Of a DNA stretch of 64,000 nucleotides, positions 28,305-40,402 are shown piece after piece. The stretch comes from Methanothermobacter sp. (GTDB lineage: Archaea; Methanobacteriota; Methanobacteria; Methanobacteriales; DSM-23052). The stretch covers positions 327,267-391,266 of the forward strand of contig JASFYN010000001.1 of the NCBI GenBank assembly GCA_030055615.1, read 5' to 3'. The first letter of the stretch is position 1; each line of letters starts with the position of its first letter. The notes under the pieces were generated by a model that did not search any database, was not told the origin of the DNA, and saw only the letters and a list, made by a program, of their open reading frames with translations. The translations under genes and the position numbers were made by a program.

Positions 28305-28730
28305 TTACCTCACTGGTTTCTCTATTTTGCCCTTAACCATTTCTTGGAGTGATACATTATTGACTTTGGTGACCTTCCAGCGGACGCCTGGAATGTCACC
28401 CATTGCTCTTCCAGCAGGGCCTCCTATACCTTCCACGATTACTTCGTCGTGTTCGTCGATGAAACCGATTGCACCGTCTCCAGGGGCGAATGCGGTTATC
28501 TGTTTACCGTTTTTGATAAGTTGGACTCTTACACATTTTCTTATGGCTGAGTTTGGCTGTTTTGCCTCTATACCTACTTTCTCTATTACTATCCCTCTTG
28601 CCTGTGGTGCTCCTTCTAGAGGGTCTGCTTTAACATCTAAGCGTAATGCTCTTCTTTTATATTGTGGGTCTTTCCATCTAAACTTTTGTCTGTCTTTTTT
28701 GAGTTTTTTTGCTGCGAAAAGTCCTGGCAA
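28305..28730 (-). CDS. rps12: Small ribosomal subunit protein S12 (uS12)
   Basis: A 141-residue decoding-centre protein with the invariant [15 protein letters not shown] and [18 protein letters not shown] regions. The archaeal N-terminal extension (residues 1-30) is Lys/Arg-rich. The start is a TTG 7 bases after GGGAGG. Between nusA and rps7. Confidence 0.97.
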   Translation of the reverse strand: MPGLFAAKKLKKDRQKFRWKDPQYKRRALRLDVKADPLEGAPQARGIVIEKVGIEAKQPNSAIRKCVRVQLIKNGKQITAFAPGDGAIGFIDEHDEVIVEGIGGPAGRAMGDIPGVRWKVTKVNNVSLQEMVKGKIEKPVR

Positions 28731-28747
28731 GTGTGATTCCCTCCCAA

Positions 28748-29179
28748 TTATTTAATTATGATGTTACTTATGTTGTGCTGTCTCCTTGCTAATATCCTGG
28801 CTCTTTCAATATTCTGGCCCCCTCTGCCTATCACTGCTCTTCTATCTTTTGGGTTTACTTCTATAGTGGCTATTTTCTCCCCGTTGTCTCTTTGGAGTAT
28901 TCTTATACTCCTTAGTTTGATGGGGGCGAAGAGGTTGGCTATGAATTCAACTGGATCGTCTGAATGTTCGATCACTTCAACGCCCTTGTCAACGGCCTTC
29001 TGGACTTTGGCAACGTTGCTACCTCTTCTCCCGATGGCGAGGCCCATATCTCCCTTTTTAACAAGGAATGTTATTTTCCCATTTTTATCATCCACTATAC
29101 AATCTTTTACCATTGCACCGGTCATGCTTTCAAACAGTGCAATATATCTTATTTCGTTTGTGGTGAATTTTATATTCAC
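28748..29179 (-). CDS. nusA: NusA-like transcription factor
   Basis: A 143-residue archaeal NusA with two KH domains only ([31 protein letters not shown] in the first, [27 protein letters not shown] in the second). It lacks the N-terminal polymerase-binding and S1 domains of bacterial NusA, as all archaeal versions do. It binds RNA and is thought to act in elongation or termination. Operon position after rpl30e is conserved. Confidence 0.95.
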   Translation of the reverse strand: MNIKFTTNEIRYIALFESMTGAMVKDCIVDDKNGKITFLVKKGDMGLAIGRRGSNVAKVQKAVDKGVEVIEHSDDPVEFIANLFAPIKLRSIRILQRDNGEKIATIEVNPKDRRAVIGRGGQNIERARILARRQHNISNIIIK

Positions 29180-29184
29180 GGAAT

Positions 29185-29481
29185 CTACCCCACTATTTCT
29201 AGTATTGTTGAGTCACCAGGATCTTGTATGAGGAGAGTAGTGACGGTGAATGGTTTACCACATACTGAGCCTAATTCGACGCTACTCCCATTATAAACAT
29301 AGATGGGAATATTGGAAAGTTTGGCATAATATTCTACGTCTTCTTTTATATCTTCTGGGGCGTTTTCGGCTATTATTACCAATTTGCCTTTACCTAGTTT
29401 CAAGTTTTGGATGGACTTTTTCGAGCCTAATATGACATTACCAGTGTCTACGGCTACTCTTATTCCTCTATCTATGTCCAT
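29185..29481 (-). CDS. rpl30e: Large ribosomal subunit protein L30e (eL30)
   Basis: A 98-residue L7Ae/L30e-fold RNA-binding protein: GNVILGSKKSIQNLKLGKGKLVIIAENAPEDIKEDVEYYAKLSNIPIYVYNGSSVELGSVCGKPF. It abuts rpoA'' with no gap and nusA with 5 bases, the usual archaeal order. Archaeal and eukaryotic only. Confidence 0.96.
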   Translation of the reverse strand: MDIDRGIRVAVDTGNVILGSKKSIQNLKLGKGKLVIIAENAPEDIKEDVEYYAKLSNIPIYVYNGSSVELGSVCGKPFTVTTLLIQDPGDSTILEIVG

Positions 29482-30642
29482 TTACTTCCTCCTATCCTCT
29501 TGTTTCATTATAATGCTCACGGATCCCGTGCCTAATGGTATGGGTTGTCCTATTATGATATTTTCTATGATACCGTTGAGATTATCTACTTCTCCCCTTA
29601 TACTAGCTCTTAGGAGGTGTTTTCCTGTTTCTTCGAATGATGCTCTTGCAAGGACGCTTGCTTTCTCGCCGCTGACACCATGTCTTCCAATGGATTTCAC
29701 TGTACCGTCTGCTGTCATCATATCGGCTACTAGCATGATGTGTCTTATGTCTACTGTCAGTCCCTGTTCTTCCATTGTCTTCTTTGCCTCGTGTATTATT
29801 GCGTTCCTTGCCGCTTCTATCCCTAGAACCTTCTCTATTTCATGTATGTCATTTGTCATTGTTCTGACTTTGTCAACACCATCTATTTTGAGAACAGCTC
29901 CGAGGTTTGAACCTTCAGTATGTATTACCCATTCGTCTTCCTCTTTTCTGACAACTACTTTACCTATATTTTTAACTCCACTTATTTGGTAGTTGCGTAC
30001 TTTATCAGCTAAAAGTCTAAGATCCCTTATGGTACGTTTTGAAGGTTCAAGTTCAAATATTAACATATTATTATTTATTTCTACTTCCTTAAAAGCTTTT
30101 TTTACACGTTGGATTATATCATCATAATTAAGTCGCTTTTCCTTGATCTTTTCCTTGTCTAATTCAACAACGATGTTCATTTCAGCATAATTAATATTAA
30201 AATTCTTCAAGACATCATTTAGGGTGCTTTTACCAATCTTGTTGGCAATTTTTCTCACAAATTCTTCGTCATCCCTTTTATCTTCTTCAAAATATATGTC
30301 CATTGTAGGTGTTGAAATCTTTTTACGAGCATCGACAATCTCTATAAGCCTGGGAAGACCAAGTGTAACATTAAGTTCAGCCACACCAGCATAGTGGAAA
30401 GTACGCATTGTCATCTGAGTACCTGGCTCCCCCACAGACTGCGCTGCAACGGTACCTACAGCCTCTCCCTCCTCTACCTTAGCCCTTTCATATGCACGAT
30501 GAGCCTTATCTATCAATTCGTTGAGTTCATCATCATCTAACTGTTTCTCTTCCACTACCCTAGCCATTTCTAATATGAGTTTTTCTGGGAATTCAAGATC
30601 CTTTTTTTCCACAAATTTTTTAACTTTTTTTAATGTTTCCAC
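29482..30642 (-). CDS. rpoA2: RNA polymerase subunit A''
   Basis: About 386 residues, the C-terminal part of the largest subunit. It contains the jaw and the trigger-loop region ([42 protein letters not shown] at about 60-101) and the cleft/clamp end ([26 protein letters not shown]). The GTG start is chosen because GGGTGA lies 4 bases before it; an upstream in-frame GTG sits on the site itself. The gene begins about 20 bases after rpoA' ends. Confidence 0.95.
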   Translation of the reverse strand: METLKKVKKFVEKKDLEFPEKLILEMARVVEEKQLDDDELNELIDKAHRAYERAKVEEGEAVGTVAAQSVGEPGTQMTMRTFHYAGVAELNVTLGLPRLIEIVDARKKISTPTMDIYFEEDKRDDEEFVRKIANKIGKSTLNDVLKNFNINYAEMNIVVELDKEKIKEKRLNYDDIIQRVKKAFKEVEINNNMLIFELEPSKRTIRDLRLLADKVRNYQISGVKNIGKVVVRKEEDEWVIHTEGSNLGAVLKIDGVDKVRTMTNDIHEIEKVLGIEAARNAIIHEAKKTMEEQGLTVDIRHIMLVADMMTADGTVKSIGRHGVSGEKASVLARASFEETGKHLLRASIRGEVDNLNGIIENIIIGQPIPLGTGSVSIIMKQEDRRK

Positions 30643-30662
30643 GAAATCACCCACAATGGGAT

Positions 30663-33600
30663 TTATTTACCTGCCCTAATTTCATCTACTAGTTTTTCAA
30701 GGTCTACTATCTCACCATAATCGCTTTTTGCCGGGTCGACTCCATCTTCTCCGTAGAGTCTTTGGATTACAATTCCTCTATTGTCGATTACCATACCATC
30801 ATCTGTGACTGTTAAGTCTTGGAGAGCGTTTACAAGTCTTCTCTGCATGTAACCACTTTGAGCCGTTCTGATAGCGGTGTCAACAAGGCCTTCTCTTCCT
30901 CCCATCGCATGGAAGAAAAATTCTAGCGGATCTAGGCCTTCTTTGTAGCTGGAGTGTACGAAGCCTCTTGCTTTGGCGCCTAGTTCGCCTTTTTTGAAGT
31001 GTGGTAGTGTTCTTTTGGTGTATCCTCTTGTGATTCTGCTTCCTCTTACTGATTGTTGGCCGACGCATGCTGTTATTTGTGTGAGGTTGAGCATGGATCC
31101 TCTTGCGCCGGTGAGGGCCATTATTACTGAATGGTTTTCTTCCATGTCGAAATATTCTTCTGCTATTTCCCCTGATTTGTCTCTAGCTTCCCCTAGTACT
31201 TGCATTATTTTCATTTCGAGTGTTTCTTCGAGTGTTCTTCCAGGGAGTGGTTCTAGTTCGCCGTTTTCGTAGGCTTCGATTAGTCTGTCAACTCTTTTTT
31301 CGGCATTTTTTAGGTGGGCTTCTATTCTTTCTTTCGCTTCTTGGGGTATTTCCTGGTCTCTGATGCTTGTTGTGAATCCTACTTTCATTATTGCGGCTAT
31401 GGCCAATTTTGTGGCTGTATCCAGGAATTCTCGGGCTTTGTCTGTGCCGTATTCTTTCACGATGTGGTCTAGTATTTTTCCTGAAAATGCTCCGTAGGCT
31501 TTTTCGTCTATTACGCCGGATTTTAGTTGTCCGTTTTCTATGATGACATAAGCGTCGTATTTGCATTCCTCTTTTAGGCATTCGTCACATTTTCTGCATA
31601 TTTCTGCCTTGTATGTCATGTTAAGGTCATCGGGCAGTACCATGCTGAATATTTCTTTGCCGGTCCATTTTCTACCTTTTTTGTCTGGTAGTGGGATGCC
31701 CGCCCTTTTCAAGAGTTGGAATGCGTCTCCTTCATCAAATTCTGTGCCTCTTTTTGTTAGGAGGTATGCTCCTGAAATATGGTCATGTATGCCCCCGATT
31801 ATAGGCCCGCCAAACCTTGGTGAAAGTATATGTTCCTGTACCCTCATTAGAGTTTTTGCTTCTGCGCGGGCTTCCTCTGTCTGTAGAACGTGTAGGTTCA
31901 TCTCGTCCCCGTCAAAATCGGCATTATATGGTGGACAAACACATAGGTTTAAGCGGAACGTTTTGTATGGTAATACCCGGACTTCGTGGGCCATCATTGA
32001 CATTCTGTGCAATGATGGTTGTCTATTAAATAATACGATGTCACCATCTTTTAGGTGTCTTTCGACGATGTATCCCGGTTCTATTTTTTCAAGTATGGCT
32101 TCTTTTGTCTCCTCATAGATTCTTATTTTGCGGTTGTCTGGTCTTATAACGTAATTTGCGCCTGGGTGTTTGTCTGGGCCGTTTTTGATGTATTTTTTGA
32201 CTTCGTCTATGTTCCATTCGGTTACGTAAACAGGTACTGTAACTTCTTTGGCTATTATTTCTGGGACGCCTACTTCGTTTATGCTAATATTTGGGTCTGG
32301 GGATATTACTGTACGTGCGGAGAAGTTAACCCTTTTACCTGAGAGGTTTCCTCTGAATCTTCCTTCTTTACCTTTTAGTCGTTGGGCTAATGTTTTTAGG
32401 GGTCTTCCTGATCTGTGTCTTGCTGGTGGCACGCCTGATGCTTCGTTGTCAAAGTATGTTGTTACGTGGTATTGTAGGAGTTCCCATAGGTCTTCTACGA
32501 TGAGTTGGGGTGCTCCTGCTTCCATGTTTTCTTTGAGGCGTTGGTTGATTCTTAGTATGTCAACGAGTTTGTGTGTGAGGTCGTCTTCTGAACGTTCCCC
32601 TGTTTCTAGTGTGATTGAGGGTCTTACGGTTACTGGTGGTACTGGTAGTACTGTGAGGACCATCCATTCTGGTCTTGCAACTTCTGGGTTGACTCCGAGG
32701 AGGAGTGAGTCTTCGTCAGTTACTTTTTCGAGTCTTTCTCTGACTTCACTTGGAGTTAGCTTGTAATCGATTATGTCAAGGAGTTTTCTGAGGTTTCTGA
32801 TCTTCTCTAGGACTTCCATTGGCCTTATGATCTCTTTTAGCTCTCCTTTAATGTTCGAGATTTTCTCAGGATTCTCTTGAATTTCTTTGGTTATTTTGAG
32901 AAGTTTATTGATCTTTTCCAAAAGTTCTGGTTCGTCTTTTAAAGTTTTGTCGAGTTCTTCTAATGTTTTTGTTTTTTCTTTGAGGTTTATCCATTCGGTT
33001 GCCTGGTTATTTGATGCTTCCTCTGACTTTTCATTTTCTAGGAATTCTATGATCTCTTTGAATGTTGATTTTTCACCGGTTTTTTCAAAAACGCTTCTGA
33101 GATTTTTAACTTCTTCTATGTATTCTATGATTTCTTCTAGGCTTTCGTTGAGTTCTGTTGTTAGTCTTTTGATTTCGGTTGTTGTTAGTCTGTATTTTCT
33201 TTCTAGTAGTTCTGTTAGTTCGGGTGATGTTAGTGTGTGGCCTTCTTCTAGCATTTCGATTATATCTTCTAGTAATTCTATGATTTCATCGGTTGTTAAT
33301 TTGTAGTCTTCTTCTACGATGGATACTGGTTTGTCTATTTTGATGTCTCCTTGGTCTTCGTCACAGTGTGGGCATCTTTCACGTCTTGCAACATCATAAA
33401 CTTCTTTTATGATATCTGTAAGGTTCTCCTCCCTCTCCATAGCCTCCTGAAACAATAACCTATACTCTTCTATCTCTTTATCATCGAGGAGGATCCTTCC
33501 ACATTTTCTACATGTTGACCTGAGAATCTTATGTATGGTGTCGGCGAATCCAACATGTATCACAGGCCTTGCGAAGTTTATGTGGCCGAAGTGGCCTGGG

Positions 33601-33809
33601 CAATCACCTCCCTTGGCCCCGCATGTTTTACATCTCAAGCCAGGGTCTATAACACCGAGGCGTCGGTCCATCAGCCCGTTTTCGATGGGATATCCGTCTT
33701 CATCATATGTGTCGGGTGTTATGATCTGGGCTACTGACATTTTCCTTATCTCATCTGGTGAAAGCAGCCCAAATTCAATCTTGGAAATTTTTTTAAGAAT
33801 GCCTTTCAA
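30663..33809 (-). CDS. rpoA1: RNA polymerase subunit A' with a 180-residue insertion
   Basis: A 1048-residue product; archaeal A' is usually about 870-880. The clamp zinc sites ([17 protein letters not shown] near 60-76; CRKC near 100 with CPHC near 146), the rudder/lid parts and the catalytic [12 protein letters not shown] (629-640, three Asp for Mg2+) are intact. The extra length is a charged, mainly helical insert between DYKLT at 168-172 and DYKLT at 348-352. The TTG start follows GGGGGAG. Its place in the rpo operon and the intact active site mean it is the working polymerase subunit, not a decayed copy. Confidence 0.95.
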   Translation of the reverse strand: MKGILKKISKIEFGLLSPDEIRKMSVAQIITPDTYDEDGYPIENGLMDRRLGVIDPGLRCKTCGAKGGDCPGHFGHINFARPVIHVGFADTIHKILRSTCRKCGRILLDDKEIEEYRLLFQEAMEREENLTDIIKEVYDVARRERCPHCDEDQGDIKIDKPVSIVEEDYKLTTDEIIELLEDIIEMLEEGHTLTSPELTELLERKYRLTTTEIKRLTTELNESLEEIIEYIEEVKNLRSVFEKTGEKSTFKEIIEFLENEKSEEASNNQATEWINLKEKTKTLEELDKTLKDEPELLEKINKLLKITKEIQENPEKISNIKGELKEIIRPMEVLEKIRNLRKLLDIIDYKLTPSEVRERLEKVTDEDSLLLGVNPEVARPEWMVLTVLPVPPVTVRPSITLETGERSEDDLTHKLVDILRINQRLKENMEAGAPQLIVEDLWELLQYHVTTYFDNEASGVPPARHRSGRPLKTLAQRLKGKEGRFRGNLSGKRVNFSARTVISPDPNISINEVGVPEIIAKEVTVPVYVTEWNIDEVKKYIKNGPDKHPGANYVIRPDNRKIRIYEETKEAILEKIEPGYIVERHLKDGDIVLFNRQPSLHRMSMMAHEVRVLPYKTFRLNLCVCPPYNADFDGDEMNLHVLQTEEARAEAKTLMRVQEHILSPRFGGPIIGGIHDHISGAYLLTKRGTEFDEGDAFQLLKRAGIPLPDKKGRKWTGKEIFSMVLPDDLNMTYKAEICRKCDECLKEECKYDAYVIIENGQLKSGVIDEKAYGAFSGKILDHIVKEYGTDKAREFLDTATKLAIAAIMKVGFTTSIRDQEIPQEAKERIEAHLKNAEKRVDRLIEAYENGELEPLPGRTLEETLEMKIMQVLGEARDKSGEIAEEYFDMEENHSVIMALTGARGSMLNLTQITACVGQQSVRGSRITRGYTKRTLPHFKKGELGAKARGFVHSSYKEGLDPLEFFFHAMGGREGLVDTAIRTAQSGYMQRRLVNALQDLTVTDDGMVIDNRGIVIQRLYGEDGVDPAKSDYGEIVDLEKLVDEIRAGK
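32769..33308 (-). other. In-frame 540-base insertion in rpoA'
   Basis: Residues 168-347 of A' are extra compared with the remembered Methanothermobacter and Sulfolobus proteins, where [19 protein letters not shown] reads without a break. The insert is Glu/Lys/Leu-rich and predicted helical. Its first 40 residues contain variants of the host motif ([44 protein letters not shown]), as if the boundary segment had been copied several times. There is no intein signature (no Cys/Ser at the start, no His-Asn at the end). Alignment was from memory. Confidence 0.75.
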
Positions 33810-33831
33810 GGTTGGTCTCTCCCCCTTTCTT

Positions 33832-35637
33832 CTATGCTTTATCCTCTAAGATGAGTTTTGGGAATATGCAGAGGCTTTTAAGCTCATCTAATAATAGTTT
33901 GAATGCATAGGATATTTCAACTGGGAATGATTCTGAATCTTCACAAATTGGACAATATGTTTTACCCCTTATACGATCGTATATGGCTAACATACCACAC
34001 TCGGAGCAAACAAGGGCCTCATACTTGTCTGATTCATCTAGGAGCCTCTCTTTGAGTGTTAACGCCGCCCCATGGGCTATTAGACAGTCTCTTTCCATTT
34101 CACCAAATCTTAGACCACCTTCTCTAGCCCGACCTTCTGTGGGTTGTCTTGTAAGTACTTGTACAGGACCTCTTGATCGTGCATAGACCTTATCTGTTGT
34201 CATGTGATGGAGTTTCTGATAATATGCTACTCCTATGAATATTTCTGCTTGGAGTTTTTCACCTGTAACACCATCATATAATGTTTCAACCCCAGCGGTT
34301 TCGAAGCCATTTGCTCGGAGAGCCTCCTTTATATCCTCTTCTTTTTCACCAGTGAATGGTGTTCCATCAACTCTCTCAGCATCCATACAAGCGGCTTTAC
34401 CAGCCATCATCTCTAGTACTTGTCCAACGGACATCCTTGAGGGTATTGCATGGGGATTTATTATGAGATCTGGTATTATTCCATCCTCTGTGAATGGCAT
34501 GTCCTCTTCTGGCACTATAAGTCCTACAACACCCTTCTGTCCATGTCTTGAAGCGAACTTATCACCTAACTCGGGTTGGCGCTGATCTCTTAGGCGTATT
34601 TTAACCAGTCTATTGCCTTCAACAGTTTCTGTGAGTAGAACGGCATCAACAACACCCTTTTCACCATGTCTCACTGTGACTGAAGTTTCCCTCCTTCTTT
34701 CGGCAACAGTGCCGAACTCGTCTATCTCTTCGAGGAAACGTGGAGGGGATGTTTTACCGATTAAGACATCACCAGAGAAAACCTTTGATTCAGGGTTTAC
34801 TATTCCGTCTTCATCAAGATGCCTATAAGCTCTTTCTGAACGATAACCTCTCACACCCTTTTCAGGTATTTCGAAACGATCTTCTTGGCCCCCAGGGTAT
34901 CTTCTCTCAGAAGCTTCATAGGATCTGAAGAATGTTGATCTTGCAAGTCCTCTTTCAAGGGAGGCTCTATTTAGGATGAGGGCATCCTCCATATTGTAGC
35001 CTTCATAGGACATCACTGCAACTACAAAATTTTGCCCTGAAGGTCTATTATCGTATCCTATAACATCTATTATCCTTGTCTTCACAATGGGTTCTTGGGG
35101 GTAATGGAGGAGGTGGGCCCTTGTATCTGTTCTAAGCTTATAATTTGATGCGTAGAAGCCTAGGGCTTGTTTGGTCATGCCCGCTTCCATGGTATTTCTT
35201 GGTGATGAATTATGATTTGCGAAGGGTATGATACCAGCGCATATCCCGAGCATTGTTGAAGGGTCGATTTCAAGGTGTGTATGTTCTTCTGTCAGTTCAT
35301 CTTCTGACATTGCGATATAAGCGTTTTCTTCTTCTTCGGCATCTAGGTATTCTATCACACCCTCTTTTATCAGATCATCCCATCCAATTTCACCTTCTCT
35401 CAGAAGTTCTAGGTGTTTTTCTGTGAGGAGTGGTTTACCATCTTTTACTATTATGAGGGGTCTTCTAGCTCTTCCAGGGTCTGTGAAAATGTAAATTTCA
35501 TTATTCTCAGGATAATATGTGATGTTCATTTCATGGGAGACTTCTCCTCGCCTCCTTTTTTCTCTCATCTCTTCAACGAATTCTTCAGGTTCGTCACAGG
35601 TGCCTATGAGTTCTCCGTTAATATAAATTTTGGTCAT
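33832..35637 (-). CDS. rpoB1: RNA polymerase subunit B'
   Basis: A 601-residue C-terminal half of the second-largest subunit. Landmarks are [25 protein letters not shown], the active-centre lysine region [23 protein letters not shown], a hybrid-binding segment and a C-terminal zinc site (CSECGM...YCPIC). The B subunit is split in Methanobacteriales, as here; the upstream rpoB'' ends 18 bases earlier. Confidence 0.96.
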   Translation of the reverse strand: MTKIYINGELIGTCDEPEEFVEEMREKRRRGEVSHEMNITYYPENNEIYIFTDPGRARRPLIIVKDGKPLLTEKHLELLREGEIGWDDLIKEGVIEYLDAEEEENAYIAMSEDELTEEHTHLEIDPSTMLGICAGIIPFANHNSSPRNTMEAGMTKQALGFYASNYKLRTDTRAHLLHYPQEPIVKTRIIDVIGYDNRPSGQNFVVAVMSYEGYNMEDALILNRASLERGLARSTFFRSYEASERRYPGGQEDRFEIPEKGVRGYRSERAYRHLDEDGIVNPESKVFSGDVLIGKTSPPRFLEEIDEFGTVAERRRETSVTVRHGEKGVVDAVLLTETVEGNRLVKIRLRDQRQPELGDKFASRHGQKGVVGLIVPEEDMPFTEDGIIPDLIINPHAIPSRMSVGQVLEMMAGKAACMDAERVDGTPFTGEKEEDIKEALRANGFETAGVETLYDGVTGEKLQAEIFIGVAYYQKLHHMTTDKVYARSRGPVQVLTRQPTEGRAREGGLRFGEMERDCLIAHGAALTLKERLLDESDKYEALVCSECGMLAIYDRIRGKTYCPICEDSESFPVEISYAFKLLLDELKSLCIFPKLILEDKA

Positions 35638-35655
35638 TTTACTGAACCCCCCATT

Positions 35656-37200
35656 TTAGTTTAGGATCCCCATTTTTTTTATCACATCTTTTATCTCGTG
35701 CGGGTCCGCGCCCTCTGAGATTTTAACCATTAATGCAAGGTTTTTGACCAAACCACAGTTGGGACCTTCTGGGGTTTCATTTGGGCATATTTTCCCGAAT
35801 TGTGTTGGATGAAGGTCTCTGGCCTCGAAGTGTGGCTGGCTCCGGCTTAGTGGGGACACTACCCTTCTGAGGTGTGATAATGTGCCCATGTAACTTGTAC
35901 GGTCGAGTAACTGGCTTATACCTGCTCTGCCACCTACCCAATTTCCTGTGGCGATTGCATGTTTTATGTTTTCTGTGAGGACGTCTGATCGGACTGCTTG
36001 TTTCACTGAAGGTTCTTTACCCCTTGCAAGGCTCCTTTCTAACTGGTAGGTCATGTCCCTTGTTAAACTTGTGAATGCTACCCTGAAAAGGTCTTCCATG
36101 AGATCCCCTGAAACTCTTAATCTTTTGTTTGTATAGTGATCTTTGTCGTGGGGTTCTCTTTCACCATATATGACCTGTAATAGCATTTCAGTCATCTCAG
36201 CAAGGTAAATTGCTTTATCGATCCTCTTTTCGGGTTCGGTGCCGATATGGGGTAAAAGATAGCGGTCTATCACGTCTTCCGCCCTTCTTATCCTGTAATC
36301 TTCTGTCATCCCCTTGGCTACTCTGTTACCAATATATTTGATGGCGCTTAATATCAGGTATTCTCTACGTTCTTCTTTGTCCAATCCCTCTAATTTCTCA
36401 TAGTCTATTTTGAGTTTTTCAGAGGAGACTTCTATATCATCAGTGACCACCATCTGGTAATTCAAGTCGTCAGAGATACTGGTTATGATTTCCTCATCTG
36501 TGGCTAATCCTAGGGCCCTTAGTAATATTACGAGTGGTATTTCTCCTGGGACGTAGGGGAATGATATGCGGAGGTATACTCCCTTTCTCCTGGGTTTTTT
36601 ATATTCGACTGATATCCGGGCCCTGAACCCGCTTTTTATCGATGTTACAATGGCCCTGGCTCTGTTCTCTTCGATTTCACCCAATCTTTCTAGGATGATC
36701 TTGTTTGGGGCTATCTCTTCTGTAGTTACGAGTGATCTCTCTGATCCGTTGACTATGAAGTATCCTCCAGGGTCACGTGGATCCTCTCCTTTTTCTATAA
36801 GTTCCTTTTCTTTGAGCCCGTGGAGATGGCATATTTCTGATTTTAACATTACTGGTAATTCTCCAATGTAGACTTTTTCGAAATCTGGCTCTGGAGCCCC
36901 TTCTTTTAAAAGTCGCATTTCGAGGCTCATATGCGCGGAGTAGGTTAAGTTTCTAAGTCTGGCTTCCATTGGGAATATTTTGGTGGTGGATCCGTCAGCT
37001 TCCTTGATGAAAGGTTTCACTATCTCGAGTTTTCCTGTCTCCACCCTATATTTTCCTTCTTCGAATTCTATGGGTTCGCTGGTATCTATTATCTCCTGTA
37101 TTCTATTGTTTACGAAATCGTTGTAGGATTCCAAGTGGTGGTCTACTAGATTGTATTTGTCAAAAAACGCATCTACCAATTCCCATGCACTTTTTCTCAT
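35656..37200 (-). CDS. rpoB2: RNA polymerase subunit B''
   Basis: A 514-residue N-terminal half of the second-largest subunit: protrusion, lobe and fork parts, with GGYFIVNGSERSLVTTEEIAPN near 155, the GGRAGISQLLDRTSYMGTLSHLRR fork region near 420 and the end GKICPNETPEGPNCGLVKNLALM. GGAGG lies 6 bases before the ATG. Second gene of the rpoH-rpoB''-rpoB'-rpoA'-rpoA'' order. Confidence 0.96.
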   Translation of the reverse strand: MRKSAWELVDAFFDKYNLVDHHLESYNDFVNNRIQEIIDTSEPIEFEEGKYRVETGKLEIVKPFIKEADGSTTKIFPMEARLRNLTYSAHMSLEMRLLKEGAPEPDFEKVYIGELPVMLKSEICHLHGLKEKELIEKGEDPRDPGGYFIVNGSERSLVTTEEIAPNKIILERLGEIEENRARAIVTSIKSGFRARISVEYKKPRRKGVYLRISFPYVPGEIPLVILLRALGLATDEEIITSISDDLNYQMVVTDDIEVSSEKLKIDYEKLEGLDKEERREYLILSAIKYIGNRVAKGMTEDYRIRRAEDVIDRYLLPHIGTEPEKRIDKAIYLAEMTEMLLQVIYGEREPHDKDHYTNKRLRVSGDLMEDLFRVAFTSLTRDMTYQLERSLARGKEPSVKQAVRSDVLTENIKHAIATGNWVGGRAGISQLLDRTSYMGTLSHLRRVVSPLSRSQPHFEARDLHPTQFGKICPNETPEGPNCGLVKNLALMVKISEGADPHEIKDVIKKMGILN

Positions 37201-37228
37201 GGACTTCCTCCAAAAAATAATAATATGA

Positions 37229-37462
37229 TCAATCTTGAACTATCCTATATGTTACAAATTTACCTGCGGTTGGACTTTCCCTTATTATCTTCAGTATATC
37301 CCCCTCTTTCGCCCCTATAGCTTTCACTACGGGGTCGTCAGTCCTTATTTTGGGTAGTTGTTCGGCGTGGATTTTCATTTCCTTGAGGACTTTCTCAGCC
37401 TCCTCTTCAGATAAAATAACATGTTCCGGTACCAGTTGATGTTTTAATATATCCTTCTTCAC
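37229..37462 (-). CDS. rpoH: RNA polymerase subunit H (Rpb5-like)
   Basis: A 77-residue archaeal H subunit, equal to the C-terminal domain of eukaryotic Rpb5: HQLVPEHVILSEEEAEKVLKEM, QLPKIRTDDPVVKAIGAKEGDILKIIRESPTAGKFVTYRIV. The GTG start follows GGAGG by 7 bases. First protein gene of the operon; tRNA-Lys lies only 45 bases upstream in the same direction, so read-through from the tRNAs is possible. Confidence 0.96.
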   Translation of the reverse strand: MKKDILKHQLVPEHVILSEEEAEKVLKEMKIHAEQLPKIRTDDPVVKAIGAKEGDILKIIRESPTAGKFVTYRIVQD

Positions 37463-37504
37463 AATTTATCCTCCACGTGAAAAATATGACCTAGAATCAG
37501 GGGG

Positions 37505-37581
<77 letters not shown>

Positions 37582-37588
37582 TATGGGG

Positions 37589-37663
<75 letters not shown>

Positions 37664-37909
37664 TCCTCTAAAATGAGATCATCCCAATTTATCCATCTCA
37701 CTCCTTTAAATATTTTACCCTCCATCTATTATCCGGATCAGACTTTTTTTTGATGAGAGTCTACACACACTAAAGGTGGAGCATGATATATATCTACTCT
37801 CTAGAAACGTTGAATGTTATATATTTTTTGTAACATTTTATAAATATTTTTCCCCCTTTTTATAGTATCGTAGTGAAGACTTATAAAATTGGTAGGGGAG
37901 GTGGGAAAG

Positions 37910-37983
37910 TCCCGCCTGCCGGACTTGAACCGGCAACCCTCGGATCTACAGTCCGATGCTCTGCCAAATTGAGCTAAGGCGGG
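37910..37983 (-). tRNA. tRNA-Tyr (anticodon GTA)
   Basis: A 74-base cloverleaf with acceptor CCCGCCT/AGGCGGG giving the C1-G72 pair of archaeal tyrosine tRNA, A73 and anticodon stem TCGGA/TCCGA around CTGTAGA (anticodon GTA). No encoded CCA. Last of a Thr-Pro-Tyr run. Confidence 0.95.
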
Positions 37984-37998
37984 CCTATGATGAAGGTA

Positions 37999-38073
<75 letters not shown>

Positions 38074-38087
38074 ATAGGATTATGTGA

Positions 38088-38164
<77 letters not shown>

Positions 38165-38235
38165 CATCATATTAGTCATTAATATTTAAATATTTTACGG
38201 TGGAATATAATATGTTTTTGAAGCATGATATAGTT

Positions 38236-39456
38236 TTAAATATTCATGGGATTGCAGAGTACTTTGACGGCTGGTAATTCTTCACCAGCCAATAAACTTA
38301 TAGCAGCACCACCACCACTACTTATATGGTTTATACCATCTTGAAAGCCCATTTGAACCGCTGCAGCGGCTAAGTGGCCGCCTCCGATTATGGAAAACCC
38401 AGAGGATGACGAAATGGCGTTAAGCAGGTCTTCAGTGCCTATACTGAACTCTGGGTTTTCGAAGACTCCTGCAGGACCATTTGCAACTATCATTTTAGCG
38501 TTCCTTATTTTCTCTGCATAAACTTTTATGGTTTCTAGGCCAATATCATAAATGGGAAGATCAGGGATATCTTTTATGGGGACATCTAATCTTTTATCGT
38601 CTTTGCATACTGCCACATCAACTGGTATAAGTATTTTGTCCTTGAATTTTTTCATGAGCTTCCTGGCTACCTTTATAAGATTTTTGTAGCCTCTTTTTTT
38701 TATTAGTTTTTCGTTACATTTACCTATATCTATTTTAGCTGCTTTCAAAAACACGTTAGCCACAAGACCCGTAGTCAATATATAATCGGCACTGCCCTTT
38801 CCTAGGACGTTTTCCATGACTTTTATGGAGTCATCGACTTTAACGCCCCCAAGAACATAAATGCAAGGCCTTTTAACATTTTCAAGGGCACTATATAGGA
38901 TTTTTAATTCTCTTTCCATGACCCTTCCAGCTGCGGAGGGTAGTTTCACTGGGAAACCTACAAGTGAGGGTTGGGATCTGTGGGCTGCTGCGAATGCATC
39001 ATTAATATAATAATCGATAAGTGGGGATAGTTTCCTTACAAGGTGGGTTTTTGCTTGGATTCTAGGCTCCCGTTTTAGGATTTCCTCTGAGTAAAAACGA
39101 ACATTCTCTAGGAGTATTATGTCGCCTTTTTTCATCTTGGAGATTTCCTCTCTGGCAGCGCATCCAAAGATATCCTCGACATATTTTACAGGACGTCCTA
39201 CAATATTTGATAGAATCTCAGCATGTTTTTCTAGTGTTGTGAAATCCTTTTTACCTGGTCTGCTTTGGTGGGCTAATATAACAACTTTCGCATCCATACT
39301 TGCAAGCTCATCTATGGTCTCTGAGTGGAGTCTGAGGCGCGTATCATCGAGTATCATCCCTGTATGTGGATCTACAGGAGAGTTTATGTCAATCCTTAGA
39401 AGTACGGTTTTACCATTTAATTCAAGGTCGTCTATGGTCTTGAAATTTAATGACAT
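38236..39456 (-). CDS. pgk: Phosphoglycerate kinase
   Basis: A 406-residue glycolytic/gluconeogenic enzyme interconverting 1,3-bisphosphoglycerate and 3-phosphoglycerate with ADP/ATP. Motifs: the N-terminal LLRIDINSPVDP substrate loop (Arg, Asp), HQSRPGKKDFTTLEKHA, RPCIYVLGGVKVDDSI and the C-terminal nucleotide loop SIIGGGHLAAAAVQ. GGGGGTGA lies about 9 bases before the ATG. It follows tpiA by 24 bases in a two-gene operon, so consecutive steps of gluconeogenesis are co-expressed. Confidence 0.95.
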   Translation of the reverse strand: MSLNFKTIDDLELNGKTVLLRIDINSPVDPHTGMILDDTRLRLHSETIDELASMDAKVVILAHQSRPGKKDFTTLEKHAEILSNIVGRPVKYVEDIFGCAAREEISKMKKGDIILLENVRFYSEEILKREPRIQAKTHLVRKLSPLIDYYINDAFAAAHRSQPSLVGFPVKLPSAAGRVMERELKILYSALENVKRPCIYVLGGVKVDDSIKVMENVLGKGSADYILTTGLVANVFLKAAKIDIGKCNEKLIKKRGYKNLIKVARKLMKKFKDKILIPVDVAVCKDDKRLDVPIKDIPDLPIYDIGLETIKVYAEKIRNAKMIVANGPAGVFENPEFSIGTEDLLNAISSSSGFSIIGGGHLAAAAVQMGFQDGINHISSGGGAAISLLAGEELPAVKVLCNPMNI

Positions 39457-39480
39457 TCAATGTTCACCCCCAAAGTTAAT

Positions 39481-40200
<720 letters not shown>

Positions 40201-40203
40201 TCA

Positions 40204-40217
40204 TTTTTTATAAAAAC
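40204..40217 (-). promoter_or_regulatory. TATA box of tpiA-pgk
   Basis: AGTTTTTATAAAAA on the minus strand, centred about 57 bases before the tpiA start. Initiation 26 bases downstream gives a leader of about 30 bases. Confidence 0.6.
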
Positions 40218-40275
40218 TATTAAATAAGCTCTCCTATTATTATTTTTTTATGACACTAAACAGATATTATATTGT

Positions 40276-40290
40276 TTAAGAAATTCTTAA
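40276..40290. repeat. Palindrome between divergent tpiA and taw1
   Basis: TTAAGAA-A-TTCTTAA has 7-base perfect arms around one base. It lies upstream of both divergent promoters, a plausible site for a regulator, though short AT-rich palindromes also arise by chance. Confidence 0.3.
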
Positions 40291-40402
40291 TATCATTACC
40301 TTGAAACATTCACATATGTTAGATTAACTCCAACTTGAATAAAAGGGGATGTGTATTCCTTTGTATTGATGTGTGAGTATTGGAAGTATTAGGTGGATAG
40401 AT

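Noticed and set aside
32769-33308. Intein or intron in rpoA'
   Set aside because: The insert does not begin with Cys or Ser or end in His-Asn, has no endonuclease motif, and stays in frame without splice signals.
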